64,000 nt of DNA from NCBI GenBank assembly GCA_905147135.1, contig LR990064.1:12418001-12482000 (forward strand), in the 5' to 3' direction. Within the stretch, counting starts at the first letter, position 1. The number at the start of each line of letters is the position of its first letter. The stretch comes from Blastobasis lacticolella (taxonomy: Eukaryota; Arthropoda; Insecta; Lepidoptera; Blastobasidae). Below the pieces are notes generated by a model, which searched no databases, was not told where the DNA came from, and saw only the letters and a list, made by a program, of their open reading frames with translations. The translations under genes and the position numbers were made by a program. Shown here one piece after another: positions 55,501 to 63,150 of this stretch.

Positions 55501-55750
55501 CGGTAATTGGGACAAAAACATATGGCGTAGCTTTCCGACCGCTGCCCAATCGAGTTGGATTCGTCGATTGACCTCTTTCTCGAAATTGGATCTACCTAAC
55601 CGGACTACTGAGGGAAGGTTTAGTAGTCAAAAGTTACATAATATAACCTGATAATTTTTTTATTACAGATATGCGTATGAGGTGGAGTTCAATACACCCA
55701 AAGGCGTGGTGACGTGCTTTGAAGCAGTTGTTGAGTTAAATATTAAATAA
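34539..55750 (+). CDS. Gene 2: small secreted protein, paralogue of gene 1
   Basis: Exons 34539-34598, 49872-50036, 50889-51035, 53565-53644 and 55669-55750 give 177 aa. Junctions obey AG/GT and match gene 1 in phase (0,0,0,2) and nearly in exon size (55, 49 and 26-27 codons). A signal peptide is followed by a mature domain with four conserved cysteines (LRKC, KPCTD, PDCYAMP, VVTCFE), the YNMTATK sequon and YAYE near the C-terminus. Like gene 1 it may belong to the DUF1091/MD-2-like secreted group, a by-eye call. Intron 1 contains the 14-kb LTR element, so the gene spans 21 kb. The reading frame is intact in every exon. A poly(A) signal overlaps and follows the stop. Confidence 0.72.
34885..35105 (+). 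mobile_element. SINE-A, plus strand, in gene 2 intron 1
   Basis: A tRNA-like head with AGCGTTCGAACCCCATGGCC is followed by TGACTCTTTTCTGGATTATG, ATGCTCTTACGGTGAACG and CCATGATCCAATCTGGTCAG. It ends inside the body. Confidence 0.65.
35106..35489. other. Intron 1 DNA, nothing recognised
   Basis: No coding signal or repeat shared with the rest of the window. Confidence 0.3.
35490..35625 (-). mobile_element. LINE-C 3' end, minus strand
   Basis: TTTTATACCATTAAGGTGGC then CAAACAAGCTTGCGGCCTGCC and GGACGTTTGCAATACCAGGG, as in the minus-strand copy at 59455-59560. Confidence 0.65.
35626..35762. mobile_element. Dispersed repeat split by the giant-LTR element (left part)
   Basis: TCCTCACAGTAACAACAC and TTGTTGCCTGCAATCTAAAT resemble 33090-33160. 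It ends in GGTAACTGTCGC at 35762, where the LTR begins. The right part resumes at 49827 with TCGCCCATAACATATG. Confidence 0.6.
35759..35762. other. Target-site duplication TCGC (left)
   Basis: Paired with 49827-49830. Joining the flanks gives GGTAACTG-TCGC-CCATAAC, the same as the unbroken repeat copy at 33162-33180. Confidence 0.85.
35763..36338 (+). repeat. 287-bp tandem duplication of the LTR terminus
   Basis: TGTAACAGTCTGACCCTTAG at 35763 recurs as TGTAACAGTTTGACCCCTAG at 36050. The two units then run side by side (CACGCGAAAAATAT, AGATTATAGGAT, AAACGGCTT, GCGAATCTTTC). The same arrangement starts LTR 2 at 44286 and 44573. Confidence 0.8.
36885..36892 (+). promoter_or_regulatory. TATA box in LTR 1
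   Basis: TATATAAG in an otherwise mixed-composition region. If used, transcription would begin around 36915, giving a U3 of about 1.15 kb and a very long R/U5. The counterpart in LTR 2 is at 45408. Confidence 0.5.
36912..36995 (+). repeat. Two direct repeats of about 42 bp in LTR 1
   Basis: GTTCAACAGTCGACGAAGGC with GGACGTCC occurs twice back to back just downstream of the TATA box, and again in LTR 2. Confidence 0.8.
37127..37183 (+). other. Possible 57-bp intron in the LTR leader
   Basis: CAG|GTATGT donor, TACTAAT branch-point-like sequence at 37159 and TTTGTTTTTGTTTCAG|GG acceptor, all in correct spacing for a short insect intron. The counterpart in LTR 2 is at 45650-45706. A spliced leader would be unusual for an LTR. 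Confidence 0.5.
38984..39420. repeat. Three diverged tandem repeats in LTR 1
   Basis: Units share CTTAGTCCGCGCAA, GAGTTGGTGTTAT, CGGTCTTGAGA, TAGCAGCT and ATGTTGCGAAAA. Spacing is about 130-150 bp. The small open frames here come from these repeats. Confidence 0.65.
40857..40985 (+). repeat. 26-bp tandem repeat, five units, in LTR 1
   Basis: CTGTTTGTTTACCTTGGACA plus TAATAT repeats with increasing divergence to the right. The counterpart in LTR 2 is at 49380-49508. Confidence 0.85.
41304..44285 (+). other. Internal region of the giant-LTR element, non-coding
   Basis: 2,982 bp, AT-rich, with no open frame above about 75 codons and no retroviral-type motif on either strand. It ends in a weak purine tract AGGGGCGA (44277-44284) directly before LTR 2, the expected polypurine-tract position. 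Conserved structure may lie here for RNA packaging, but nothing specific is visible. Confidence 0.75.
41307..41324 (+). other. Primer-binding site for tRNA-His
   Basis: TGGTGCCGTGACCAGGAT starts three bases after LTR 1. Its reverse complement, ATCCTGGTCACGGCACCA, is the 3' end of insect tRNA-His plus CCA as I know it. This is the normal place where a tRNA primes minus-strand synthesis. Confidence 0.8.
44286..49826 (+). repeat. 3' LTR of the giant-LTR element (5,541 bp)
   Basis: Same length as LTR 1. Wherever I compared them the bases were identical, and every open frame recurs at an offset of exactly 8,523. It ends 45 bp before gene 2 exon 2. Its TATA box would direct transcripts toward that exon only after reading through about 4.4 kb of LTR. 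Confidence 0.9.
49872..50036 (+). CDS. Gene 2 exon 2
   Basis: Acceptor AAATTCCAG, donor GTGAGT, 55 codons. Only 45 bases separate the acceptor junction from the end of the LTR element. A branch-point-like CATAAC (about 49832) survives in that gap, but the pyrimidine tract is poor. Confidence 0.8.
50037..50888. other. Gene 2 intron 2
   Basis: 50400-50470 contains CAATCGATCAATCAATATTT and TTTCGCCATCATAGGTAC, a minus-strand-type LINE 3' end. The open frames at 49911-50246 (minus) and 50272-50484 (plus) show no domain. Confidence 0.4.
50889..51035 (+). CDS. Gene 2 exon 3
   Basis: Acceptor TACATTACAG-like, donor GTAAGT, 49 codons. Holds the second and third conserved cysteines (KPCTD, PDCY). Confidence 0.85.
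51150..51265 (-). mobile_element. SINE-C fragment in gene 2 intron 3
   Basis: CAGACAAACAGGCATGCGGG, CCACCTGATGGAAAGTGGTC and GGGGAGTCACCAATGCGTTG; close to the copy at 29140-29240. Confidence 0.65.
51350..51510 (+). mobile_element. LINE-C 3' end in gene 2 intron 3
   Basis: TTCTTTAAGAAAGGGGTTAA, TTTTACGGGGTCGGCAACG and TTGTTTGCCACCTTAGTGGT with an A-rich end. Confidence 0.65.
51680..51905 (-). mobile_element. RTE-derived short element
   Basis: From the 3' side: CATAACAGTCCACTGCAAG, GGTTATTGCCATAATATCC, GGCAGGCGGGTTGGAGA, GAAAACGCTGCCGCCCATG and CCGGACACCACACGGCC. Near full length with internal losses. Confidence 0.72.
51906..52327. other. Gene 2 intron 3, AT-rich
   Basis: Nothing recognised apart from an AATAAATGG-type sequence near 52067 that may be a LINE 3' end. 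Confidence 0.35.
52328..52718. mobile_element. 391-bp foldback MITE, copy 2
   Basis: Same ends (TGTCGCAGCCGGATGG and its inverse) and the same length as 3725-4115, with TA flanks at 52326-52327 and 52719-52720. It differs from copy 1 by scattered substitutions only. Confidence 0.85.
53105..53180 (-). mobile_element. SINE-B 3' fragment
   Basis: AATAAATAAATAATCGTGGA, then ACACAGCGCCATCTAGCCCC and AATCTAAGCAAAGTTG. Confidence 0.65.
53280..53515 (-). mobile_element. SINE-A in gene 2 intron 3
   Basis: CTCATCATCTTGGCGTTAATG, CTTGACCATGATCCAGGATG, GATAATTACAGTGGAGCGAC and GGTCATGGTTACACATTCAG. It ends about 50 bp before the exon 4 acceptor. Confidence 0.7.
53565..53644 (+). CDS. Gene 2 exon 4
   Basis: Acceptor TTCTGTTCAG with TACTAAAAAC upstream as a possible branch point; donor GTAAGT. 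Encodes GVMAVDGVNIRDFEWLMNRT plus a short tail, ending two bases into a Lys codon. Confidence 0.82.
53645..54099. other. Gene 2 intron 4, unresolved repeat
   Basis: 53780-54000 contains TGCTAACAGGCAGGCTATGG and a GTAATAAACG poly(A)-like end, probably LINE 3' sequence. 54001-54099 (CCAACCGGCTTTTTCCCGGG) may be the 5' end of RTE-B. Confidence 0.35.
54100..55165 (+). mobile_element. RTE-B LINE, broken copy in gene 2 intron 4
   Basis: A 5' UTR-like part leads into an endonuclease start (SRELAVLLYRRRVQVAF, KTRWRGSNSREIG). An RT part follows at 54475-55110 (GKAIGHDGIPIETWK, LMSHTMKLFEF, LDLQRVLDSVPRE). Large internal deletions remove most of the endonuclease and the RT core, and several frameshifts are present. 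It is a separate RTE family from RTE-A. Confidence 0.7.
55180..55608 (-). mobile_element. RTE-A fragment in gene 2 intron 4
   Basis: The minus strand encodes VMTYETETWPLTMGLIRKLT and RLKWQWAGHIARR, matching the C-terminal third of the intact RTE-A ORF with small changes. It ends 60 bp before the exon 5 acceptor. Confidence 0.82.
55669..55750 (+). CDS. Gene 2 exon 5, C-terminus and stop
   Basis: Acceptor TTTTTATTACAG preceded by a good pyrimidine tract. Completes Lys, then YAYEVEFNTPKGVVTC and ends ELNIK with TAA. Confidence 0.85.
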
Positions 55751-55755
55751 ATAAA
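55746..55755 (+). terminator. Poly(A) signal of gene 2
   Basis: Two overlapping AATAAA hexamers (55746-55751, 55750-55755) lie on and just after the stop codon, with a GT/T-rich element TTTTGTGCTTTATT 18 bases on. Confidence 0.6.
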
Positions 55756-56235
55756 AAGTAAGAAAAAATTTTGTGCTTTATTAAAAGCTTCCCCCAATTA
55801 TGTATTTTTATTTATCCTACTTTTCAAGTCTATAACGCTTTATACTATATTAAAAGGACCAAATTTAGCATAACATAATGAAAGAGTGTAGTTCCAACTT
55901 GTGGTAGCAGACCACATGACCACAAAAATGTAGAACGAAAAACAGAAACATTAAGAAAACTGGGAATCGAATCTCGACCCGTGCTACCGCAAACTGGACT
56001 AAATTACGCTATTGCGGCGCAAAGAAGCGACAAGCCGGATAAAACCGGGCGGGGCCGGATCTGAGCGAAGTCGGGGAGCTGGTTGTCAAAACACTACAGC
56101 GAGCACAAAATTACATGTTTGTGCCACCACAATCTTATGTGATCCGGTGGCCAAAGCTGAAACTTTTAGTCTCTTGTTTGTTTGAGTGATTGATTCGGGA
56201 GTGACGTCACAAAACTTCTCGCCAAAACAACATTA
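55756..56235. other. Intergenic downstream of gene 2
   Basis: The minus strand near 55965-55985 has GGGTCGAGATTCGATTCCCA, a B-box-like SINE head. No gene. Confidence 0.4.
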
Positions 56236-56487
56236 ATCATCATCATCACAGCCCATAACAGTCAAATACAGGACTAAGGGCCTCTCCCACGAAATGGGAG
56301 AGGCCCTCCTCTAAGGGCAGGGCCTTATTTCCCATAAGGGGAAATTATTGCCATAATTTCCATGCTTAGCCGCCGGTTGGAGATCGCAGAACTTTAAATA
56401 TAACAATAGAAACCGGCCTTTCAGCCTACACCCACGAGTGTATAGGGTTGGTGATATTCTACTCTGCCGGACACCACACGGCCAACA
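56236..56487 (-). mobile_element. RTE-derived short element, near complete
   Basis: From the 3' tail: CATCATCATCACAGCCCATA, GGCCTCTCCCACGAAATGG, TTATTGCCATAATTTCCATG, CACGAGTGTATAGGG and CCGGACACCACACGGCC. It includes a short duplication around 56280-56340. Confidence 0.72.
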
Positions 56488-56647
56488 ACATAAATAAGCT
56501 TATTTTATTGAGGTCATGAAAAATGTAAACTAATATTGTTTTTAGGGCTTGTAGGTTATATAACCGAGTTTCAATCGACCTGCTATAAAGTGGTACGTGG
56601 GTTGATTAATAACAGACAGATAAACGTCGATAATCCTCACCAATATC

Positions 56648-56703
56648 ATCATATCAGCCAGAAGACGCCCACTGCTGGGCACAGGCCTCCGCCAGAGATC
56701 TAT
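56648..56703 (-). mobile_element. RTE-A 3' tip
   Basis: CATATCAGCCAGAAGACGCC through GCACAGGCCTCCGCCAGAG matches RTE-A 12640-12690. Confidence 0.65.
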
Positions 56704-56819
56704 CACCAAATATACACATACTCAAATATTTTCTAAACTACTGAACAGATTTTATTGAAACAAAGCTAAAAACTATATCAATTAAACTGCCTTTCATATA
56801 AAGAATACCACATCTAAAT

Positions 56820-57545
56820 CGGTCTATCGATATGTGTCCTAATACCGCTGGCGAAACGAGGTTGATCAGCCTTCAGCTGGGGACCCTAAGACTGGTTTAA
56901 CAGTCTCGGAAGCCGATTGGCACCCCGTAACGGAACATCATCATCATCCTAGCATTTATCCCGGCTTTTGCCAGGGCCCACTTTCCGACTCATTCTTCGC
57001 CCGCCTCACCCGGTCTTCGTCATCCACGCGTCGTAAGCCGTTGGCTCTCGAAACCGACTCATCAATGTTAATTCATCGCTTCTTGGGTCGCCCACGGGGC
57101 CTCTTTCCTGATACCGGTAGGTTCAGGCACCTATTTCTTACGTATCCCTGAGGCTTTGACATTTGCCGATTGGCACCCCGTGACGGTACATCATCATCAT
57201 CCTAGCGTTAGATTAGATGTACCATGTTTTGTACGCCGAAAGGCAGGTCGCAGCGGAACCTTTATATTGTATTGTACGCCAACAATTTTTACCTGTGTAC
57301 CACAAATAAATACATTCATTCATTCATTCATTCACCTGGGCATTCACCGTAACTCGACTGCGCCTCTTTTACGTTAGGGTAATATCCTAGCGTTTATCCC
57401 GGCTTCTGCCAGGGTCCACTTTCCGAGTCATTCTTCTCCACTTCGCCTGGTCTTCGGCATCCACGCGTCGTAAGCCGTTGGCTCTCGAATCCGACCACGT
57501 GGTTCAGGCACCTATTTCCAACTTATCCCTAAGACTTACGCAACA
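56820..57545. mobile_element. Decayed repeat present twice, minus-strand type
   Basis: CATCATCATCCTAGCATTTATCC (read in parts) at 56938 and AATATCCTAGCGTTTATCCC at 57380 each lead to CCACTTTCCGA.TCATTCTTC and CATCCACGCGTCGTAAGCCG. The CATCATCAT start suggests another LINE or SINE with an (ATG)n tail. Family unknown. Confidence 0.5.
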
Positions 57546-57925
57546 CGTGACTATACCAGCGCAGGCGAGCCTCCTCGATCTTATCTGCATAATCCCTCAC
57601 GCTAACGCTGCCACGTATATACTCGTTACGTACTCGATCACGAAGCTAACTGTAATATGTCATCATACATATTATTAAGATTCAGATCTATTTTCATACG
57701 CCCAGCTCCCCCACTAGCCCGTTTAAAACGACCGCACTGCATAAATCAGCACACTTTTCGGTGCCGGTCCACGCTGCCGGCTCCCGGCCTAATATATACG
57801 CAATTGGCTGCGATAAATCTAAGTTGAATTAACAGTGTTACAGGAAAAGATGGTGTTTAGATAAGACAATAATATAGATGTTTGTGGGGGTTGGGTTGTG
57901 GTTTCTGTGGCAGTGGTAGGTTAGT
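57546..57925. other. Intergenic, nothing recognised
   Basis: The open frame 57478-57678 overlaps the repeat and has no domain. Confidence 0.3.
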
Positions 57926-58125
57926 AATAATAAGAATAATGACATTTATTGCCATAAGACATCGCTACACGACACAAATAAATAAAAATTAAGAAAATAT
58001 GTCATACAAAAAATACTACATAATCTTATATAGTGCAAGAGCATAAAGAACATGACCATCTTAAGAATCATATTCCTTTACACTACAGTGCAGCTGTTAA
58101 ACGGTTTTTAAAGCAGTCATAAATT
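57926..58125 (-). mobile_element. LINE 3' end, minus strand
   Basis: TAATAATAAGAATAATGACA then TTTATTGCCATAAGACATCG; relative of 9005-9180. Confidence 0.5.
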
Positions 58126-58131
58126 ATATAT

Positions 58132-58510
58132 TATACTAGTGGACCCGGCGCGACTTCGTTCGCGTAGCGTTCTAACACTACACCTACCCTACACCTACCC
58201 TACACCTACCCTACACCTACCCTACACCTACCCTACACCTACCTTACACCTACCCTACATCTACCCTACACCTACCCTACACCTACCCTACACCTACCCT
58301 ACACCTACCTTATACCTACCCTACACCTACCCTACACCTACTCTACACCTACCCTACACCTACCCCTAACATTTAGGGGGATGAAAAATAGATGTTGGCC
58401 GATTCTCATAGATACCGGATAAGCACAAAAAATTTCATCAAAATCGGTCAAGCCGTTTCGGAGGAGTATGGCAACGAAAACTGTGACACGAGAATTTTAT
58501 ATATTAGATA
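58132..58510. mobile_element. Dispersed repeat carrying a minisatellite
   Basis: It opens TATACTAGTGGACCCGGCGC, as at 27375. It closes with ATCAAAATCGGTCAAGCCGT, GGCAACGAAAACTGTGACAC and ATTTTATATATTAGAT. The centre is the 11-bp array at 58175-58371. Classification uncertain. Confidence 0.5.
58175..58371. repeat. 11-bp minisatellite (CCCTACACCTA)n
   Basis: About 18 near-perfect units; a few have TTA or ATC changes. C-rich on the plus strand. The open frame 58139-58369 is an artefact of the array. Confidence 0.92.
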
Positions 58511-58549
58511 AAATTACCCTGGGGGTAAAGAACGAGTCTTTTGGACATA

Positions 58550-58665
58550 AGGGGCAGCAAACTGATTTCGGCTAACGATGGTCGTATGACGGTCGCCTCC
58601 TGACCAATAGGAAAACTCAAAATCGCCCGTCGCACGACCGTTGCCAATTAGGACCGCGCCTCAGT
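58550..58665. mobile_element. MITE related to 6084-6178
   Basis: GCCCGTCGCACGACCGTTGC then CAATTAGGACCGCGCC is the inverse of the left end of the 95-bp MITE. The left boundary here is uncertain. Confidence 0.5.
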
Positions 58666-59304
58666 GTCGCGGCGTCCTGTGCAAAAGGAACCTACTCAGC
58701 TGTTGCTGTAAACTGCGAGACGCGTCTCACAGCGCTGGTTTTCTGTGGGCCCTATGTATGGACTGTGAAATAAGTTCTCGAATGAAAAAACATCATTGTT
58801 GCTTGGCGGCAGAAATAGATAAGGCTAGGTAGGTACCGTCTGACTGTAATCGGATTAACTGTTTCTAAGAAAATAAACTTAATGCTTGTAAGAAAATTAT
58901 TTATGATTCGAAGAATAGCAATCCTATACGGGAATAATACACTAAACCACCGTTTTGCCTGGATTATCGGGCTAATTCGAAAACTAACAAAATGGCGTCC
59001 CAAGCACCATATCTTTGCGTTGGGCGCAAAAAATACGACTGCACGGATAAACGAATATGTTTAATCAAAAATAGGATAGTTGAATTTTCGCCAATTTCAT
59101 AGGACCTAATAATTTGTAACGTGACGATTTTATCGTGGACGTCCACGATATAGGGGAGACGTGGCATGAAGGGGACATTATTTAATATGACAGGAGTGTG
59201 ACGTTTTAGGTGCGAACGGTTTTGCTTTGGGGTTGCCACAGAATAAAAATGTTGTCGTCTCGAGACGTTTCTTATTTTACCGATTATTTGACTTATCCTT
59301 TATC
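58666..59304. other. Intergenic, nothing recognised
   Basis: Several overlapping open frames on both strands (58641-58832, 58752-59003, 58882-59064, 58964-59239) share no motif with known families. Confidence 0.3.
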
Positions 59305-59455
59305 CATTGGGTGGGGATTTGGGGAACCGTGGCTTTGGCAGTGGAGAGACATTTGCCTTTCTGCTGCCAGAGTAACGTGTTGTGGAGGTGGGGCAACGCA
59401 TTGGCGATACCCTTGGTGCTGTCTCCCAATGTCTAGGTGGCCCGCTTGCCTTTTT
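59305..59455 (+). mobile_element. SINE-C, plus strand, truncated
   Basis: TGGGTGGGGATTTGGGGAAC, TTTGCCTTTCTGCTGCCAGA and TAGGTGGCCCGCTTGCC; compare 3030-3210. Confidence 0.65.
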
Positions 59456-59705
59456 TTTTATACCTCCAAGGTGACAAACAAGCTTACGGTCTGCCTGATG
59501 GTAAGTAGTCACCGCAGCCTATGGACGTTTGCAATACCAGGGGCATCACCCACGCGTTGCCGACACCGTAAAAACTTTTAACCCCTTTCTTGAAGAACTC
59601 CATGTTGTACTCTCCAGGGAAAACCTTTCCAGGTAGTTCATTCCACAACCTTAGTGAGCGTGGGAGAAAGTTCCTTTAGAACCGCACAGTTCGCGACCAG
59701 TTTGG
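59448..59705 (-). mobile_element. LINE-C 3' end, minus strand
   Basis: TTTTTATACCTCCAAGGTGA, GGTAAGTAGTCACCGCAGCC, TTTCTTGAAGAACTCCATG, CCACAACCTTAGTGAGCG and ACCGCACAGTTCGCGACC. Inserted directly against SINE-C. Confidence 0.7.
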
Positions 59706-60127
59706 CTCCAAGGTGTGAGGATGAACTTCTTGTCGGTGGCGAGCGGTGCGATGATAGAACGTAGCTGTAGGCATCATGTCAAACAGTTCTTCAGAACAAA
59801 CACCGTTGTACAAGCGGTAGAACACACAAGGGGACGCCTGTTTGCCTACCGTACAACATAAAAAAATCGTCACGTAACATATTATAAAAGCGCCCATTTT
59901 GATGACAAGGTATATTATCTACATTTTGGAGTTAGTCTGTAATCTGTGTTTTTATATTGTAGCACTTCTCAACTGTTTCTGGGAAGCAAATATTCTCCTT
60001 TGGTCTTAACTTAAGCTGCGCTATGCGAAGCGTTGTGCTACGTCAAAGGATTTACTTTATACGGCGTCCCAAGTGAGTTGATGGTTGCCAATAAAGCGAA
60101 CTATTGGTTTTCTAGGAAATGAATGGG
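59706..60127. other. Intergenic, LINE-C upstream sequence and unknown
   Basis: 59706-59830 (minus strand) continues the LINE-C coding end (ELFDMMPTATFYHR frame). The rest has no recognised feature. Confidence 0.35.
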
Positions 60128-60213
60128 AAATATTGCAAACGTCCATAGGCTGCGGTGACTGTTTACAATCAGGCGGGCCGTGAGCTTGTTTGCCACCTTA
60201 GTGGTATAAAAAA
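60128..60213 (+). mobile_element. LINE-C 3' tip
   Basis: ATTGCAAACGTCCATAGGCT, GTGACTGTTTACAATCAGGC and TTGTTTGCCACCTTAGTGGT with an A-rich end. Confidence 0.6.
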
Positions 60214-60261
60214 AAGTTCAATTGAGACAATTTCCACACATTGAACGTATGTACGTTGAAC

Positions 60262-60530
60262 GTTGGCCGTGTGGTGTCCGGAAGAGTAGAATAGTACCAA
60301 CCGCTTACACTCGTGGGTGTCGTACGAAGCGACTAATATTTTTGAGGCAAAAGATCTAGTCTCTGTAGCCTGGAATATGGCCAGCAGCGTTTTCCATTGT
60401 TATATTTATAACACTGTGATCTCCAATACGCCCGCCAAGCGTGGAGATTATCTCAATAACCTCCCCTATCGTGGAAGAGCCTCAAGTCCAGCAGTGGACT
60501 GTTAAGGGCTGTGATGATAATACAGAAACG
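60262..60530 (+). mobile_element. RTE-derived short element, near full length
   Basis: In order: GGCCGTGTGGTGTCCGGAAG, ACTCGTGGGTGTCGTACGAA, ATATGGCCAGCAGCGTTTTC, TGCCCGCCAAGCGTGGAGAT-like block, CAGCAGTGGACTGTTAAGGG and a TGATGATAAT tail. It shares its 5' end with the RTE-A 5' UTR and its 3' end with the RTE-A 3' tip, with no coding region between. Confidence 0.78.
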
Positions 60531-61241
60531 TTATGATGGGTTCCTAGCGGCCAAGTCACTGATAGGTATTACAGGACATATTTGGCGGTCTGGTGAAGAC
60601 GAAAGGTGACCAATGGGCTGGCGTAGCTCGGACAATGCCATGGCAACTTTAATTTTTTAACACTGTCTTTTATGTCTTTTTTTTTCATTAGTTATTTAGG
60701 ATTTGTTTTAAAACATGGTTTTTATGTTAACATAGACATTTTTGCGGTCGCGTCCAACTAATTTAAAATTAACTTTATGTCGTCAACATAAGAAAATCTA
60801 TATATCTGTTAAAATTAACCCTAGTCAGTTATAATTTCAATCAGTTTTGTCTTTATGGTGAAAGCTGTGAGAATAAGTTGTCATTTAGAACAATGTTGAA
60901 ATGGGATATTAATTGCTTTGCCCACTCAATCTGATGGTTTATGGATGGATGGCGTTTTACGGTGGGCGATCAAAATTGTTAGTATCCAAAGATGGCCGAC
61001 TGAAATGTGTTGTTAGGGGGAGAGCACACTGTGTGTTAAAAAATAAATAAATATTATTTATTTATTTAATAGTTTAAGTGTGTAAGTGTAAGTGTGCATT
61101 TCAGTTAAACCTGTTCCTGTTTCTCCAAGGTTTGCTGGTAGAAAACTCAATTAATGAGTTAAGCTCGCCTTTGTACATCTCTGTTATTGTACTGTATCAT
61201 TATGTCATGTTTGTGTACAATAAAGAATAAAGTTTATTGTG
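60531..61241. other. Intergenic, nothing recognised
   Basis: AT-rich DNA; 61150-61240 contains GTACAATAAAGAATAAAG, typical of a LINE or SINE 3' end. Confidence 0.35.
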
Positions 61242-61249
61242 CACAATAA

Positions 61250-61667
61250 CAGTGGCGTAGCATGGGGGGGGGCGGAGGGTGCGGTCCGCACCGGGCGGCA
61301 CTTTGCCGGGGGCGGCGCTGCGGAGGTGGCAGTTAGAAAAAAAAATTAAAATATAAAAAAAGTTAATTTCTTTCAGTGTTTTTTTCGTCATTTTTTTTTT
61401 GTTTAACCTAGCTGCGAGCGCCGGTGCGCGCAGGTACAATCGGAACGAAAATAGTAACATGCCAAATAAATATAGAATACCTAACTACCAAACTTTACAA
61501 AACTTTACTCTATGTCAAAAAATGTTAATTTCACTTTTCAGGTTAGTGTTAAACAATAAAAGTACTCTTTTTACCATGCCCCAAATTTTTTATAATGGAT
61601 TACAAAAATAAGAGGGCGGCAAATTTGGAATCCGCACCGGGTGCTAGTGACCTATGCTACGCCACTG
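61250..61667. mobile_element. hAT-like MITE, 418 bp
   Basis: Terminal inverted repeats CAGTGGCGTAGCAT and ATGCTACGCCACTG, with an 8-bp target duplication CACAATAA at 61242-61249 and 61668-61675. The CAGTGGCG start and 8-bp duplication are hallmarks of hAT-type non-autonomous elements. The subterminal left end is strongly GC-rich (a G9 run and GCGGCACTTTGCC), while the centre is AT-rich. No transposase. Confidence 0.9.
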
Positions 61668-61675
61668 CACAATAA

Positions 61676-62529
61676 ATAGATAACAAAATTATAATTTTTA
61701 TTAAACTTATTCTGGAGATAAGCATGTAAATCCCTACTTTCCAATTATATTATTAATGTGAACGGACAAGAAACTGCACCGATTTTGATGAAATATCGGT
61801 TAGGCAAATAACTATAACTTTGATAAATTATTGACTATAAATTATTATAATTCTAAATCTTGGACATAAATAATCACCTGGATAGGATAGGAGATGTGAC
61901 GACATCATATATGATGATGTGAATTTCGATCCTGGATCACGATATTTATCGACCCACGGATCGTGATACGGATCACAGGATTTCTAGAAAATCATAATCG
62001 ATGCGTATTAACGATACGTATATCGAACGTGAAGCATCCGTCTATGATTGGTCAATTTTGCTCGTGTAGCGACATCTTTCGCTCCAAGAGGAAAACTCAA
62101 CAATACTCACATTACGAGTACACGAACACAAGGTTGACAAACATCCGCACATAGATGGCGCTGACCGTTCCTACATTGTGTGTGTGTCAACTTCCGCAGC
62201 TTAAATACTACTTCTGACAATCAACTGTCGGACCCTTGGTGCTCTGGTCACAATACCCGGCCAGGTTACCCGTTTCCACCTTCTCCATCTTCGCTTGGCA
62301 ATATTAGCAGCTACCTTATCCCTACACCGCCGATCTCGCTACCTTTCACTTTGACGGACGCACAGTGTCGATTGCTCCTCAAGTATTGTCAGTTGGAACC
62401 TTGTGCGTTCGCGGGACCTCATAATACCGATTCAGGAGTGCGATTCTCGCGATCTTAAATTCGAGATATTCTCTAGCCAAAAAGTGTATTAAAACGTCAC
62501 TGAAATTTGTCTTCGACAATATACGAGCA
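61676..62529. other. Intergenic with one shared repeat
   Basis: 62350-62415 (TTGACGGACGCACAGTGTCG, CTCAAGTATTGTCAGTTGG) matches 31301-31362. The function and family of this repeat are unknown. No gene is seen. Confidence 0.4.
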
Positions 62530-62765
62530 CCAACCCCTTACACTCGTGGGTGTCGTACAAGGCGACTAATGTGGGTGTCGTACAAAGGCAAAAGATCTAA
62601 GAGTCTCCGTACGCTAGAAAATGGGCAGCAGCGTTTTCCATTGTCATATTTATAACACTGCGCTCTCCAACCCGCCTGCCAAGCGTGGAGATTATGGCAA
62701 TAACCTCCCCTTTCGTGGGAGAGGCCCTTAGGACTGTAATGGGCTGTGATGATGATGATGATATA
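62530..62765 (+). mobile_element. RTE-derived short element, near full length
   Basis: ACCCCTTACACTCGTGGGTG, GTCGTACAAGGCGACTAATG, TGGGCAGCAGCGTTTTCCAT, AACCCGCCTGCCAAGCGTGG, GGGAGAGGCCCTTAGGACTG and a (GATGAT)n tail. A 17-bp piece with GGGTGTCGTACAA is repeated at 62571. Confidence 0.78.
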
Positions 62766-62854
62766 CGGGTGTCTAAGATAGTTGAGATAATATTTTTTGA
62801 CTGCAATAGACATTTCAATGGCATTATTAATGGTGATATATGGCTAGAAAAATG

Positions 62855-63150
62855 TCAAATTCAAAGTTAAAGTCAAAGGCATTTATTTGTGACAGGGAGG
62901 CATAGAGATTCATCAAGATATTATAATGTTTGTGAGTATCTCTGCGTTAACCCCAATTGTGGGCATACAAATTTTATAATTATACAAATAAAATCATAAT
63001 GGCTAATGCTCATTAAATTATTTCAGTCATTTTTAACATAACTAAGTGTTAATCGGTACCATATCTCTAAAATTTATGTATTCATTAATATCATAAAAAC
63101 AATACTTCAAAAACTTATTATTAAACTATCTTTCCGGTAAATTTTTAATT
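62855..63150 (-). mobile_element. LINE 3' end, minus strand
   Basis: AAAGTTAAAGTCAAAGGCAT then TTATTTGTGACAGGGAGGC; the relative at 23995 has a longer (GTCAAA)n. Confidence 0.45.

Noticed and set aside
58139..58369. 76-codon Tyr-Pro-Thr-Leu repeat protein
   Set aside because: It is an artefact of the 11-bp minisatellite.
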